From positions 805,882 through 869,881 of the forward strand of contig NW_017802425.1 of the NCBI RefSeq assembly GCF_001625305.1: DNA of 64,000 bases. Reading direction: 5' to 3'. Every line of letters begins with the position of its first letter. Position 1 is the stretch's first letter. Under the pieces are notes generated by a model. The model worked only from the letters and a program-made list of their open reading frames with translations, did no database searches and was not told where the DNA came from. Source of the stretch: Branchiostoma belcheri. Taxonomy: Eukaryota; Chordata; Leptocardii; Amphioxiformes; Branchiostomatidae. The position numbers and the translations under genes were made by a program. Shown here piece after piece: positions 1 through 9,813 of the stretch.

Positions 1-432
1 CATTTGATGATCATGCACGTCGACTGATAACAGTGCATCTCTGTTGTATTCCAGAATCGTGCAAATCTGACAGCTAGTCCACGCGTATCCAGAACCGTAC
101 ACATCTACGTTCGTGGATACGGGTAGACTATCCAGAACCGTGCCTGATCCTGACCCTAACCCATTGACCATAGAACTTGACTCGATGACGGGCACGGTTC
201 TGGACCTGACATCTTCCTTCCTTATGCTGAGGTCACATTTCCAAACCGGGGCCCGGCCGGGCAGCTTTTGGGAACGAAAAGTACGATGTAAAAGACAACA
301 AAACACAGAAACGTTTTTGATAATAATCATGGGCACTATTTTTGTATACTCTTCATATGGATTGTTAATTTTTCGTTCATACAAACAGCCCGACCGGGCC
401 CTGGCCTGGGAATGCATTACCCCTGTAGTTAC

Positions 433-3321
433 CTGGGAAGGCGCTAGGTGGCGTCTGTCTTGTATATGTTTGAAGATGTCCGTCACACTGGGATGAGCAG
501 CTACCCACAGGTCACCTGAGGTCAGACACTTCGATCTCATTAATAATTAAAACCAAAAAACTAACGTCATCATTAAATTACTATCAATAACTAACAAAGC
601 TGACTTCTTCAGTTAACGATCTCATCGTTAACCAACAAAAATAACTTCAGTAGTTAACAATTAAAACTAATTAAAACTAAAAGAGCCACGTAGGTCACGA
701 TTGGTCAATCATCGTATACAAATATAAATGAGTCATTGACTGTTTAGCTCGATATAAAACTCTTGTTCCTAATCAAAAGCATAAATCTTCTCAAGCCAGA
801 CGAACCGTTGCAGAATGGAACCCGTCTCCTTCAAAACAGATACTGAAACCGCGCTATTAGAGCTGCATATGGATGGTTTAGGTTAACAGGTCTTTGGGTC
901 TAATATGTTGTACCGAGGGGCAGTTATACCTGGTGAAAAATACAGATTCAGAACCGAGATACCTGTGTCCGGACAGATGTTCAGGTTGTCCACCCCAGTG
1001 AAGAGGTGTATGACGCTCTGCAGCTCCAGACTGTGGTCGGGGCGAGGTCGGAACACTTTAACGTCCTGTTGCAGCGAGTCGCTGACGTACACGACCTCGC
1101 CGCTAGGAGGCGTTACGACGCTGTTGGCGACGGAGAACCCATCCGCAGCAACAGAGGCGACCGAGCCATTGTAGTAGACCACGTTAGACCAGGCTGGCCC
1201 CAGGAACCTGAGGACGAGAGGAAACTACGTTAGTCCAGGTTGCCTCTAGGAACTTGGATACGAGAGGAAAACACGATACACCCCGCTTAGACAGGATTTC
1301 GAATCGCGAAATCGCGATTGAGGTCCAATCCCGATTGAATCGCGATTGATTTTTCTGAATGTGAACGCTCCAATCGCGATTGAATCGCTAAAAAATTAAA
1401 CCCGATTCTGGGAGGTGGATTCAATCGCGATTGACGGCAATTCCCGTGCGGAAGGAACGCAATCGCGATTGGATGAGCCGACAAGTGTGAACGCTTCGGG
1501 ATCCAATCGCGATTGGATCCCAGATGTGGATTTAATGTGAACGGGGTGTTAGACCAGGCTGGCTCCAGGAACCTGGGGGCGAGAGGAAATCTTGAAAACA
1601 CGCTAGACAAGGCTGGCCTTTGCATGAGAGGAAATCACATTTATAACAACAGACCAGGCTGGCTCCTGGAACCAGTAGACGAGAGGAAATCACGTTTATA
1701 ATTTACTATTAAACAACAGACCAGGCTGGCTCCTGGAACCAGTGGACGAGAGGAAACTACGTTTATAACAACAGACCAGACTGGCTCCTGGAACCAGTGG
1801 ACGAGAGGAAAGCACGTTTATAACAACAGACCAGACTGGCTCCTGGAACCAGTGGACGAGAGGAAAGCACGTTTATAACAACAGACCAGGCGGGCTCCTG
1901 GAACCAGTGGACGAGAGGAAACTACGTTTGACCAATATGAAGAAAGTGGCTATAGACCAGGCAAAGATCGCCGGCTGTCCACTCACCGTTCCAGCTTCTT
2001 GGCCCAGGGAGCACGGCAGTAATGGTCGTTGGTGGCGAAGAAAGCGTCCGTTCCCATGGCGACCACGTCGTTGACGCTGTACAACAAGGGGTCCTGTACG
2101 GATCTGATAAGCTTCAGTTTGCCCTCTGGCCGCACGTAACGAAAAATCTCCACTCGTTCTCCGTCCTGGCGAAAAAGACAGGTACTGCAGTTTTAAACAA
2201 GGTAGGATAAGTTCAAGTCAATGTTCATTACTTCCCGTAACTCCCCGTACCGCGTAAGGTTGGGAGGTTAAATTTTAACTCCTGTCGTGTGAGACCATTC
2301 ACGAGTTGCACATTCCCAGGATCCTTTGCGCACAGGGTAGGTCACGTGGGTACAGGGTAGGGAAAGGTCGCGGTAAACCACGTGACTCATCCTCGGCTCT
2401 GGTCGGAAGAAGGTGCCCTAAGCTATCTGGCCGATAGTAGGCTGGGAGCATTCAATTTCAAAAGTCTGTCTTTTTGTCACATTTTCACGTAGTATGTTGA
2501 ATCAACCCTATCCTATCCCATACCGATAGTCATGGAGCAAAAATTCGATGCCGCTTTGCCGTACGAACGCCGTGAAAAACTACGTGCCTCCCGCCGCCGG
2601 CAGTGGTGTCAGCCATTTTTGAAATTTCCGAGCGCTCGCGAACACTTCCGACTTCTTCCGACCAGAGCCGAGGATGAGTCACGTGGTTTACCGCGACCTT
2701 TCCCTACCCTGTGCGCCCACGTGACCTACCCTGTGCGCAAAGGATCCTGGGAATGTGCAACTCGTGAATATGAAGCTCAAATGAGACATTTTCTGATTGC
2801 ATCTAACAATAGTAGTATTTTTACGTTGACATACATAATTACTTCTCAAGTACACATTTTTCGAGACATTTGCACATTTTAAACGTCTAGAAAGTTCTCT
2901 GACCGACCTTGAGATGGTTAACAACAAAGAGTCGGATTTCTCCAGCCTGGTTCTCGTACAGACCCAACCCGTGTGGCTGCAGGTCCTCATACTTCTCCCG
3001 CGGCTCAATCTTCAACTCCCTCACTCCGTCCTCAGGGTTCTTGAGGTTAAAAAGGAGGATCTTCCCTTTCCGCTGTAGGTACCAGGGGTCAGGGTTGAAG
3101 ACGGGGGACGCTATTAACCCCGTGGATATGAAGGCGAGCCCGTCCCGGGTACGTACGATGTCCTCCGACCCATGCACGACCCCCTCCACCGGCCGGCACG
3201 TGCCAGGCACGTGATTGTACACCGTCTCCCTGTGGTCACCGAACTGAAGACTAGGCTGGAACAGGCGCTGGAACAGGAACGCTGCCAGTGGGACGAACAG
3301 CATCAGAAGTTTTGACGCCAT
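433..3321 (-). CDS. paraoxonase/arylesterase-like gene B (3' end outside window)
   Basis: Lactonase/arylesterase of the paraoxonase family, a six-bladed calcium-dependent propeller. Exons on the minus strand are 2908-3321, 1987-2165, 963-1207 and 433-515. All borders are GT-AG and the phases match PON A exactly; the C-terminal exon must lie beyond base 1. About 307 residues are present. Seen: an N-terminal hydrophobic segment (retained signal-anchor in this family), the HGSED motif that supplies the calcium ligands Glu and Asp, PHG and VVNH (the two histidines of the dyad), VND with FATND, VANS, and VDN. The exon-4 peptide begins DLWVAAHP, so the free cysteine of human PON1 (WVGC) is alanine here. 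The start chosen is Met at 3321; an in-frame Met at 3336 is possible. Its introns are loaded with repeats (1209-1930 and 2300-2767). It lies downstream of PON A in tandem, probably as an independent transcription unit. Confidence 0.88.
1209..1930. repeat. minisatellite derived from PON B exon-3 splice acceptor
   Basis: Tandem copies with a period of about 55 bp start near 1551, 1601, 1651, 1718, 1773, 1828 and 1883, plus a diverged copy near 1230. The unit (AGACCAGGCTGGCTCCTGGA plus CGAGAGGAAA and spacer) is homologous to the end of intron 2 and the first codons of exon 3 of PON B (about 1187-1225). In minus-strand sense each copy is therefore a duplicated 3' splice site. Most copies have lost the acceptor AG (CACTGG replaces CTCAGG), but the copy near 1561-1587 keeps CCCCCAG before GTTCCTGG. 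The array is interrupted by a MITE at 1279-1549. Confidence 0.85.
1279..1549. mobile_element. MITE with repeated AATCGCGATT palindromes
   Basis: A 271-bp block interrupts the minisatellite. Its ends are CACCCCG and CGGGGTG(T), a short terminal inverted repeat, flanked by TA on both sides where the uninterrupted unit would read ACGATAGACC; this fits a TA target-site duplication. Inside, the 10-bp palindrome AATCGCGATT occurs repeatedly. No transposase frame is present, so it would be non-autonomous. The superfamily is not assigned; an extra T at the right end leaves the exact boundary uncertain. Confidence 0.6.
2300..2767. mobile_element. foldback element, ~113-bp near-perfect inverted repeats
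   Basis: The left arm (about 2300-2412) and right arm (about 2652-2767) are inverted copies that differ mainly by a 2-base change in a GGGTAC/GGGCGCAC stretch. The loop is about 240 bp. The arms hold two CACGTG E-box cores each. The element lies in intron 1 of PON B. The near identity implies recent insertion or arm homogenisation. It could be a MITE or a foldback transposon; no transposase is visible, and target-site duplications are not clear. Confidence 0.75.
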
Positions 3322-3443
3322 TTTCTCGCCAGGCATATGACGGACTTTGACCTTAGCGGTGTTCGACGGCTGACGTCACTATTTATCTGGCATGATGCCA
3401 TGGCACGGTGACCACAGGGGACCACAACATCACGGTACGAAGT

Positions 3444-3459
3444 TTTATTTTGCTTTATT
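3444..3459 (-). terminator. polyadenylation signals of PON A
   Basis: Two AATAAA hexamers on the minus strand (3454-3459 and 3444-3449) lie about 315-330 bases after the PON A stop codon and before the PON B start at 3321. They would give a 3' UTR of roughly 340 bases that contains the duplicated C-terminal codons at 3686-3745. Confidence 0.5.
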
Positions 3460-3685
3460 TGTGTTTACTAAATTACTCGTACACTTGTTGACACTCACGT
3501 GACAAATGAGTACGTAATGTCTATGGTCAAACTTGCAAGTTGACAGGCACAGTTGGATTTCTATGTATTTACAGCACGTCACCGTGACATCAGACACACC
3601 ACCCAACAATATTCACAAAGGTACAGTAACGCCACGTGCTCAGTTCTTACCAGGAATGCGTGTGTTGTTATGGGATGCCATGACA

Positions 3686-3745
3686 TCACAGTGGGACCGT
3701 GACGTCACAGTAGAGTAGCATTTCGTGTACGGTTCCTATCAGGAC
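3686..3745 (-). pseudogene. duplicated PON C-terminal codons in the 3' UTR of PON A
   Basis: This 60-base minus-strand stretch encodes VLIGTVHEMLLYCDVTVPL and a stop. It is an in-frame, diverged copy of the last 19 codons of PON A (RLLIGTVHDTLLYCDVTVPL). The offset between the two stop codons is 86 bp, so it is a partial tandem duplication of the terminal exon. The arrangement places it after the used stop codon, so it is probably untranslated. Substitutions keep the frame open. Confidence 0.85.
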
Positions 3746-3771
3746 TATGTGTTGCCATGGATACCATGACG

Positions 3772-6212
3772 TCACAGCGGGACCGTGACGTCACAGTAGA
3801 GCAGCGTGTCGTGCACGGTCCCTATGAGCAGGCGTCTGTTGTAGACCACCGCCGCGCTGGAGCCGTTCAGCTGCCGCCCGTCGTTAGCGTACAGCTCCGT
3901 CACTTCCGGGGAGGCTCCCGCCGGGTCCTGGATCCGCAGTACCTGGAGAGGGCAGAACGTATTTAAAAAATGTAAAAAAAGGGAAAGGAAACGATTTAAC
4001 ATAAAAGTGCTTTCTAAATAAAAAAAAAGGGGGCACCCGGATTTGAACCGGGGACCTCTCGATCTGCAGTCGAATGCTCTACCACTGAGCTATACCCCCA
4101 AGCTGCAGTCACCGACGTATGGTAGAAATGAAATCTGTTTATATATAGTAAACTGTACCCAGGTACCACATCCTGGTTGGGAGAAAATACGTTCTGTAGA
4201 ATCTGATGTGCTATGCATATTACCTTCCGGATTTCGTGCAGACGCAGTCCGTTCTGCCATGCTCATGTACTGTGACCTTTGTTTGTATAGAAATAAACTC
4301 TTTTATTTTCTTTCCTTTAATTTGTCCTCCTGACCTCCCTCTTCGTCCTCCATTCTCGTTACTCACTTTGTCGATCCAATTTGTTTCCAACCTACACCCA
4401 CCTGTGATGATGATGGGTTAATCCTGTCCTCCATGTGTTTGTTGAAAGATCCATGTGCCCCGATCCACAGGTCACCTGAGGTCAACACACAACAATCCAC
4501 AGGTCTTTTAAGGTCTACACACAACATTAAGGTCACCTGTCAAATATGCATGGGTGGACCTCTGACCTTCAACTCGAGTCACGTGACTACAAGGTCACTT
4601 GGCCGAAGGTCCTTCTCCTGAAGAAGGCCCCACAGTTAGATAAAACAGTTAGCAATGTTGCAACTGTTGCAGTCTGGATTACCATTACGACAAGTTCATA
4701 GAAAACTTTATATACAGTTTGGAAAGAGAAGGTATAATGTGGAGATGTATCGGGTTGTGAAATGTGACACCTGTGTCCGGACAGACGTCCACGTTGTCCA
4801 CGCTCGTGGCCAGGTGGATCTCCCGCTCCAGCTGAAGCCTGTTGTCTGCACGACGCCGGAACACCTGGACGGCCTGACGAGGGGTGTCGCAGACGTACAC
4901 AAACCTGCCGCCAGGGGGCGCATTGATACCGTTGGCAAAGGCGAATCCTTCCGCGGCGACGAAGGCATCGGAGCCGTCATAGTAAACCACATTAGACCAG
5001 CACGGTGATAGGAAACTGGGCAGACAGGAAAAACAAACAAGGTACCATCAGTCAACTATAAAATATAATACATATATGTAACATTACTATTTTGTATGAC
5101 ACATTCCTACCTCTCCAATCGTTTTGCCCAAGGCCTGACGCTGTACATGTCGTTTGTCGCGTAGAACGAATCCGTTCCCACGGCAACAACGTCGTTCATG
5201 CTGTACAGCAGGTGGTGCTGCACTGACCTGACCAGCCGCAGGGTGGTGTTGGTCTTTAAGTACCGGAATATGTCTATCCGGTCACCGTCCTGGGGAAAAT
5301 GACAAGAAATGCAGGTCCAATGAGAAGCACTAAATGTGCTATCAGCCCCAATTTCTCTAACCCGCTTCGGTGTAAAAAAAAAGGCCGTCCTTAACAAAAG
5401 AGTGAGTTTTTATAATGACAAAACAAGGGGGCACCCGGATTTGAACCGGGGACCTCTCGATCTGCAGTCGAATGCTCTACCACTGAGCTATACCCCCACG
5501 CTGGAATCACGAGTATATGCCGGAAATCATATACTTGTAAACAGTAAAGAAGTCGACATGACGACAAAAATAGTAAACAAATCGACAAAAGATATGACGC
5601 AATCACTGCCTGAGTTTCATATCCTGGTATGATAGAAAGGACATATGTTTTTTGCTTTGACAATTACCACACAGAAATAATACGGGAACAAAAATGCAAA
5701 TGTAGCCTTTGCAAGCAATCGTATTTGCTATCAATCGATATTTACCAAATATTCCAGGCATACACTTTATTAGTTGAAAACAAACTGCAGCAAACCTTGT
5801 GATGGTTCACAACAAACAGTCTGATCTCTCCGCTGTCCTGGTTCTCGTACAGACCCAACCCGTGTGGCTCCAGGCCCTCCGACTTCTCCCCAGGCTCAAT
5901 CTTCAACTCCCTCACTCCGTCCTCAGGGTTCTTGAAGTTGAATAGGAGGATCTTCCCCACTCCCTGGAGGTACCAGGGGTCGGGAGTGAGGACTGGGGCT
6001 GGCCTCACCCCCGTGGATATGAAGGCGAGCCCGTCCCGGGTACGTACGATGTCCTCCGACCCATGCACGACCCCCTCCACCGGCCGGCACGTGCCAGGCA
6101 CGTGATTGTACACCGTCTCCCTGTGGTCACCGAACTGAAGTCTTGGGCGGAACACAAAATGGACGACAATGGCGGCCACTGCAACGAGTAGGACTAAAAG
6201 TTTGGCTGCCAT
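3772..6212 (-). CDS. paraoxonase/arylesterase-like gene A, complete
   Basis: Calcium-dependent lactonase/arylesterase of the paraoxonase family, likely anchored or secreted through an uncleaved hydrophobic N-terminus (residues about 4-21). Exons are 5796-6212, 5111-5289, 4771-5015, 4402-4475 and 3772-3942. All introns are GT-AG and the joined product is 361 aa, close to the 355 aa of human PON1. Placed residues: Cys42 and Cys355 (disulfide partners), Glu53 and Asp54, His117 and His137 (dyad), Asn171-Asp172, Asn227, and Asp272-Asn273 (calcium ligands). The PON1 free cysteine is Ala (DLWIGAHG). The start is Met at 6212; an upstream in-frame Met at 6233 is possible. Introns 1 and 4 each hold a tRNA-Cys. 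It is head-to-head with LRR1, 429 bp apart. Part of exon 1 is identical to PON B. Confidence 0.93.
4028..4099 (-). tRNA. tRNA-Cys(GCA), intronic copy 1
   Basis: A 72-nt cloverleaf on the minus strand: acceptor GGGGGTA pairs with TGCCCCC plus discriminator T. The A-box region is TAGCTCAGTGGTAGAGCA, the anticodon loop is CTGCAGA (GCA), and the B box is GGTTCAAATCC. A T-run (A-run on plus, about 4019-4028) follows directly as a Pol III terminator. It lies in intron 4 of PON A, in the same orientation as the host gene. Confidence 0.97.
5426..5497 (-). tRNA. tRNA-Cys(GCA), intronic copy 2
   Basis: Identical in sequence to the copy at 4028-4099, with the same 72-nt cloverleaf and GCA anticodon. 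A TTTT tract follows about 5421-5424. It sits in intron 1 of PON A on the same strand. Flanking sequences differ from copy 1, so duplication was local to the tRNA or the flanks have diverged. Confidence 0.97.
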
Positions 6213-6641
6213 TTCAACTACAAGCGTCCACACTCAAGGATAGCGGAGGGACGGTCCAAATTCCACTTGTAGTTCCTGTCGTGAACTCTTTGACCTATGG
6301 CGTTTTGTCCACCATTGTTGTTGTTGTGTTGATCTAAAACACCGGTGATGCGTTTTCGGGACCTAAAAACATTGCATCTGTTCAAACCTGCCTTTTGCTC
6401 GGTGATAACTTGCTATGTCACACTGAAATTTGGACGGACTCACATACTTCAACTTTTAGAGTTAGCACTATTGATGTTTGCACAGTGCAATATTTGTTTC
6501 CCGATTGTTCAAATATTTGACACCTGCCAACTAACGATACTAATCTGCTCTCCTACTCGAGACCTGCACCAATTCCAAAGGTTGATGCTATCGCGAGAAA
6601 AAGGTTAACTCAATCATTGCAGGGAGAAAAATCAGCAGAAA
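6213..6641. promoter_or_regulatory. divergent intergenic region between PON A and LRR1
   Basis: These 429 bp separate two ATG codons that point outward, so they must hold both 5' ends unless distant 5' UTR exons exist. I see no clear TATA box. TTGCAG at about 6617-6622, just before the LRR1 leader, could be a 5' UTR splice acceptor. The LRR1 start context is AGAAAATGG. Confidence 0.45.
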
Positions 6642-8389
6642 ATGGCCTCTTTGAGAGCTGTTCTCCTCCTGGTAATCGCCGCCGTCCTGCTGGCGTGGGT
6701 AACCGCGGTGTCTGACCGCCCCTGCCCGGAGCACTGCGAGTGTCAGCAGGGCACCCTGATCGTGAACTGCAGCCGCCTGAGCCTGACCTCCGTACCGCCC
6801 GGCCTCCCCGCCAACGTGCAGCAGCTCATCCTGGAGAACAACGACATCGCTAAGGTCTCAAGGAGCGACTTCCAAGGGCTCAAGTCTCTCCAGTTCTTAG
6901 ACCTGAGCTCTAACCAGTTAAGCAGCCACGGTATCCCAGAAGGCGCGTTTGATGATCTCCCCTCCCTCCGGACTCTGGACCTGTCTGGTAACAGGAAGTT
7001 TGTCGATATTCCCGCGTCCCTACCATCACAGCTGACGACCCTGTACTTCATAGAGAACAGTCTAACCCACGTCAGGAAGGACGCCTTCACAAACTTGACT
7101 GATCTGATTTATCTGGACATTTCCTACAACGGGGTGGAGAGCATCGCGCCAGGTGCGTTTCAGAACCTGTCAAACCTGGCCGTATTTTACTGTGACTTCA
7201 ACAAACTTAAAGACAACGGCGTTCCTCCAAGTGTCTTCAAGCCTGCCGGTAAACTGTCTATCCTGGGCCTGAGGTTTAACCAGCTGACCCGCGTGCCCGG
7301 AGACCTCCCTCCGGGTCTGGAACACTTGGATCTGGTCGGGAACAAGATCGTAGAGCTCCCCTCCCGAGTCTTCTCCAACCTCACCGAGCTGCAGACGCTG
7401 GAGATCTGGCAGCAGCCCTCCCTCACCACCATCGCTGACGACGCTTTCGACGGCCTGGGAAAACTGCAGATCCTGGACGCTACCTCAACGGGACTAAACA
7501 AGGTCACTAACCGCACGTTCACCGGTCTGGTGGGGGCCTGGGAGGTTTACATGTCGCTGAACAAGATCCCGGCGATCCCGGCTGGAGCGTTTCACGACAT
7601 GAAGAACCTGTCCTCCCTGTGGCTGGACGCGAACCTCATCACCACGCTCTCTCCGGAGGTTCTGGACACTAGGTGTGTACACTTGTCAATTCTTCTGTTT
7701 ACAAACTTGCCTAAAATTATGTACAGGGGTATCAAATATGAAATCGATCAGGTATTATAAAGAATAGCTAGGCGCGGTGTATATTATTGCCCCAGATCAC
7801 AAGCTTCTGTGTGATCTTTTCATATATTGGCAATCATAATACATACACAGAAACGTTGATACCAAAGGTCCTGCCCCGCTTGTCGGAAGTCTACCTGTGG
7901 GAAAACCCGTGGACGTGTGACTGTCACCTCCGCCGGCTGAAGGAACGCATCGATAACAACAACACGGCTCCAAGTATTGACTCTCCCGTGTGCAACGCAC
8001 CGCCTAAACTCCAGGGGCGCGCCTTTGATACGTTTTCACCAAGGCAGAGACTTTGTGTGTGGTTGATAGGGTACAACAAAAATATCGAGCATTTATAACT
8101 TACGAACAGCAAATCAGAAATATAAGACTTTTCACAATTATTACTAGTGAGGAAAAGGTATTTCAAACTCTTTCCCTCCATCTGCAGGATTCTGCCCCGC
8201 TTGTCGGAAGTTTTCCTGTGGGGGAACCCGTGGACGTGTGACTGTCACCTCCGCTGGCTGAAGGAACACATCGATAACAACACAGCCCCAACTATTGACT
8301 CTCCCCACCTTAATGTGTGCAACGCGCCGCCTAAACTCAAGGGGCGGGCCTTTGATACGCTTTCACCAAAGGACTTTGTGTGTGGTTGA
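6642..8389 (+). CDS. LRR1: secreted leucine-rich-repeat protein (LRRNT-LRR-LRRCT)
   Basis: Exons are 6642-7672 (donor ACTAG/GTGTGT) and 8188-8389 (acceptor TCTGCAG), giving 410 aa. Residues 1-24 form a signal peptide. An LRRNT follows with Cys28, Cys32, Cys34 and Cys43, then about ten LRRs with the LxxLxLxxN pattern, and an LRRCT with NPWTCDCHLRWL and the later cysteines in VCN and FVCG. The frame stops right after FVCG, so no membrane anchor or GPI tail is visible: probably secreted. Extracellular LRR proteins of this layout bind ligands or pathogens or act in adhesion; the ligand here is unknown. The intron holds a decayed second copy of the LRRCT exon. Neighbours LRR2 and LRR3 are paralogues on the same strand. 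Confidence 0.88.
7868..8066 (+). pseudogene. decayed duplicate LRRCT exon inside the LRR1 intron
   Basis: About 199 bp homologous to exon 2 of LRR1, offset by 320 bp. The homology runs some 60 bp into the 3' flank, so it is a tandem segmental duplication. It keeps NPWTCDCHLRRL but has a 1-base loss at the 5' border, a poor acceptor (GATACCAAAG, no pyrimidine tract) and a 4-base insertion near the end that replaces DFVCG-stop with RLCVWL. Splicing from the LRR1 donor would enter the wrong frame. Alternative: a rarely used alternative exon. Confidence 0.8.
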
Positions 8390-8495
8390 TATCAATGATA
8401 GGGCACAACAAAATGTCGATTTTTTTACTTATAACTTACGAACAGCAAATGTTCTATATGCTCTATGCGATATTACATGTACTTGATATTTGTTG

Positions 8496-8501
8496 AATAA
8501 A
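8496..8501 (+). terminator. polyadenylation signal of LRR1
   Basis: AATAAA lies 107 bases after the LRR1 stop codon. The intergenic stretch 8390-8942 holds no other feature I can support. Confidence 0.55.
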
Positions 8502-8942
8502 TATACTAGGCTAGGTTACGGATCGTTCTATGGCGCACGACCTGGACTATCCGTGTAATGTAATTAAGGCATTTCCTAATAAATACATGACTGTAATATT
8601 TACATATCAAGCAATCGATACTGATACGAGGCTAAGTCAATGTAAAGCTCTGTCATTGTAACGTGGATTCATGTATTAAATGGTTTCATTCCTTGACCAG
8701 TGTCTCTGCGAGCTGTGAACGTCGCCATGATGTGGATAACGTATAGAACCTGGCCTTACCGTTCTGACGTTAACGCTGGGAAATTCTGACTTTAAGACAT
8801 AGTAAGAGTAACAGTGGCTACGTTTGAACCTTTGTGTACCTGAGGTCACCACAGACTAACCCAGACGACTGCGCTCTACCACATCAAATATCGTAAGGAC
8901 ACCTAGCCCGAGTGCAGCTGATATAGTGTTGTACTTGACGTC

Positions 8943-9813
8943 NNNNNNNNNNNNNNNNNNNNNNNNNNNNNNNNNNNNNNNNNNNNNNNNNNNNNNNNNN
9001 NNNNNNNNNNNNNNNNNNNNNNNNNNNNNNNNNNNNNNNNNNNNNNNNNNNNNNNNNNNNNNNNNNNNNNNNNNNNNNNNNNNNNNNNNNNNNNNNNNNN
9101 NNNNNNNNNNNNNNNNNNNNNNNNNNNNNNNNNNNNNNNNNNNNNNNNNNNNNNNNNNNNNNNNNNNNNNNNNNNNNNNNNNNNNNNNNNNNNNNNNNNN
9201 NNNNNNNNNNNNNNNNNNNNNNNNNNNNNNNNNNNNNNNNNNNNNNNNNNNNNNNNNNNNNNNNNNNNNNNNNNNNNNNNNNNNNNNNNNNNNNNNNNNN
9301 NNNNNNNNNNNNNNNNNNNNNNNNNNNNNNNNNNNNNNNNNNNNNNNNNNNNNNNNNNNNNNNNNNNNNNNNNNNNNNNNNNNNNNNNNNNNNNNNNNNN
9401 NNNNNNNNNNNNNNNNNNNNNNNNNNNNNNNNNNNNNNNNNNNNNNNNNNNNNNNNNNNNNNNNNNNNNNNNNNNNNNNNNNNNNNNNNNNNNNNNNNNN
9501 NNNNNNNNNNNNNNNNNNNNNNNNNNNNNNNNNNNNNNNNNNNNNNNNNNNNNNNNNNNNNNNNNNNNNNNNNNNNNNNNNNNNNNNNNNNNNNNNNNNN
9601 NNNNNNNNNNNNNNNNNNNNNNNNNNNNNNNNNNNNNNNNNNNNNNNNNNNNNNNNNNNNNNNNNNNNNNNNNNNNNNNNNNNNNNNNNNNNNNNNNNNN
9701 NNNNNNNNNNNNNNNNNNNNNNNNNNNNNNNNNNNNNNNNNNNNNNNNNNNNNNNNNNNNNNNNNNNNNNNNNNNNNNNNNNNNNNNNNNNNNNNNNNNN
9801 NNNNNNNNNNNNN
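8943..9813. other. assembly gap (871 N)
   Basis: An unbroken run of N. By comparison with LRR1 it must contain the signal peptide, LRRNT and first LRRs of LRR2. Open frames reported across it are meaningless. Confidence 0.99.

Noticed and set aside
1287-1625. 112-codon minus frame through the MITE
   Set aside because: Repeat-derived translation; it only matters if the cryptic acceptor near 1574 is used.
4043-4333. Plus-strand open frame across the first tRNA
   Set aside because: It is the antisense shadow of the tRNA-Cys gene; the same peptide (NRGPLDLQSNALPLSYTP) appears at the second tRNA.
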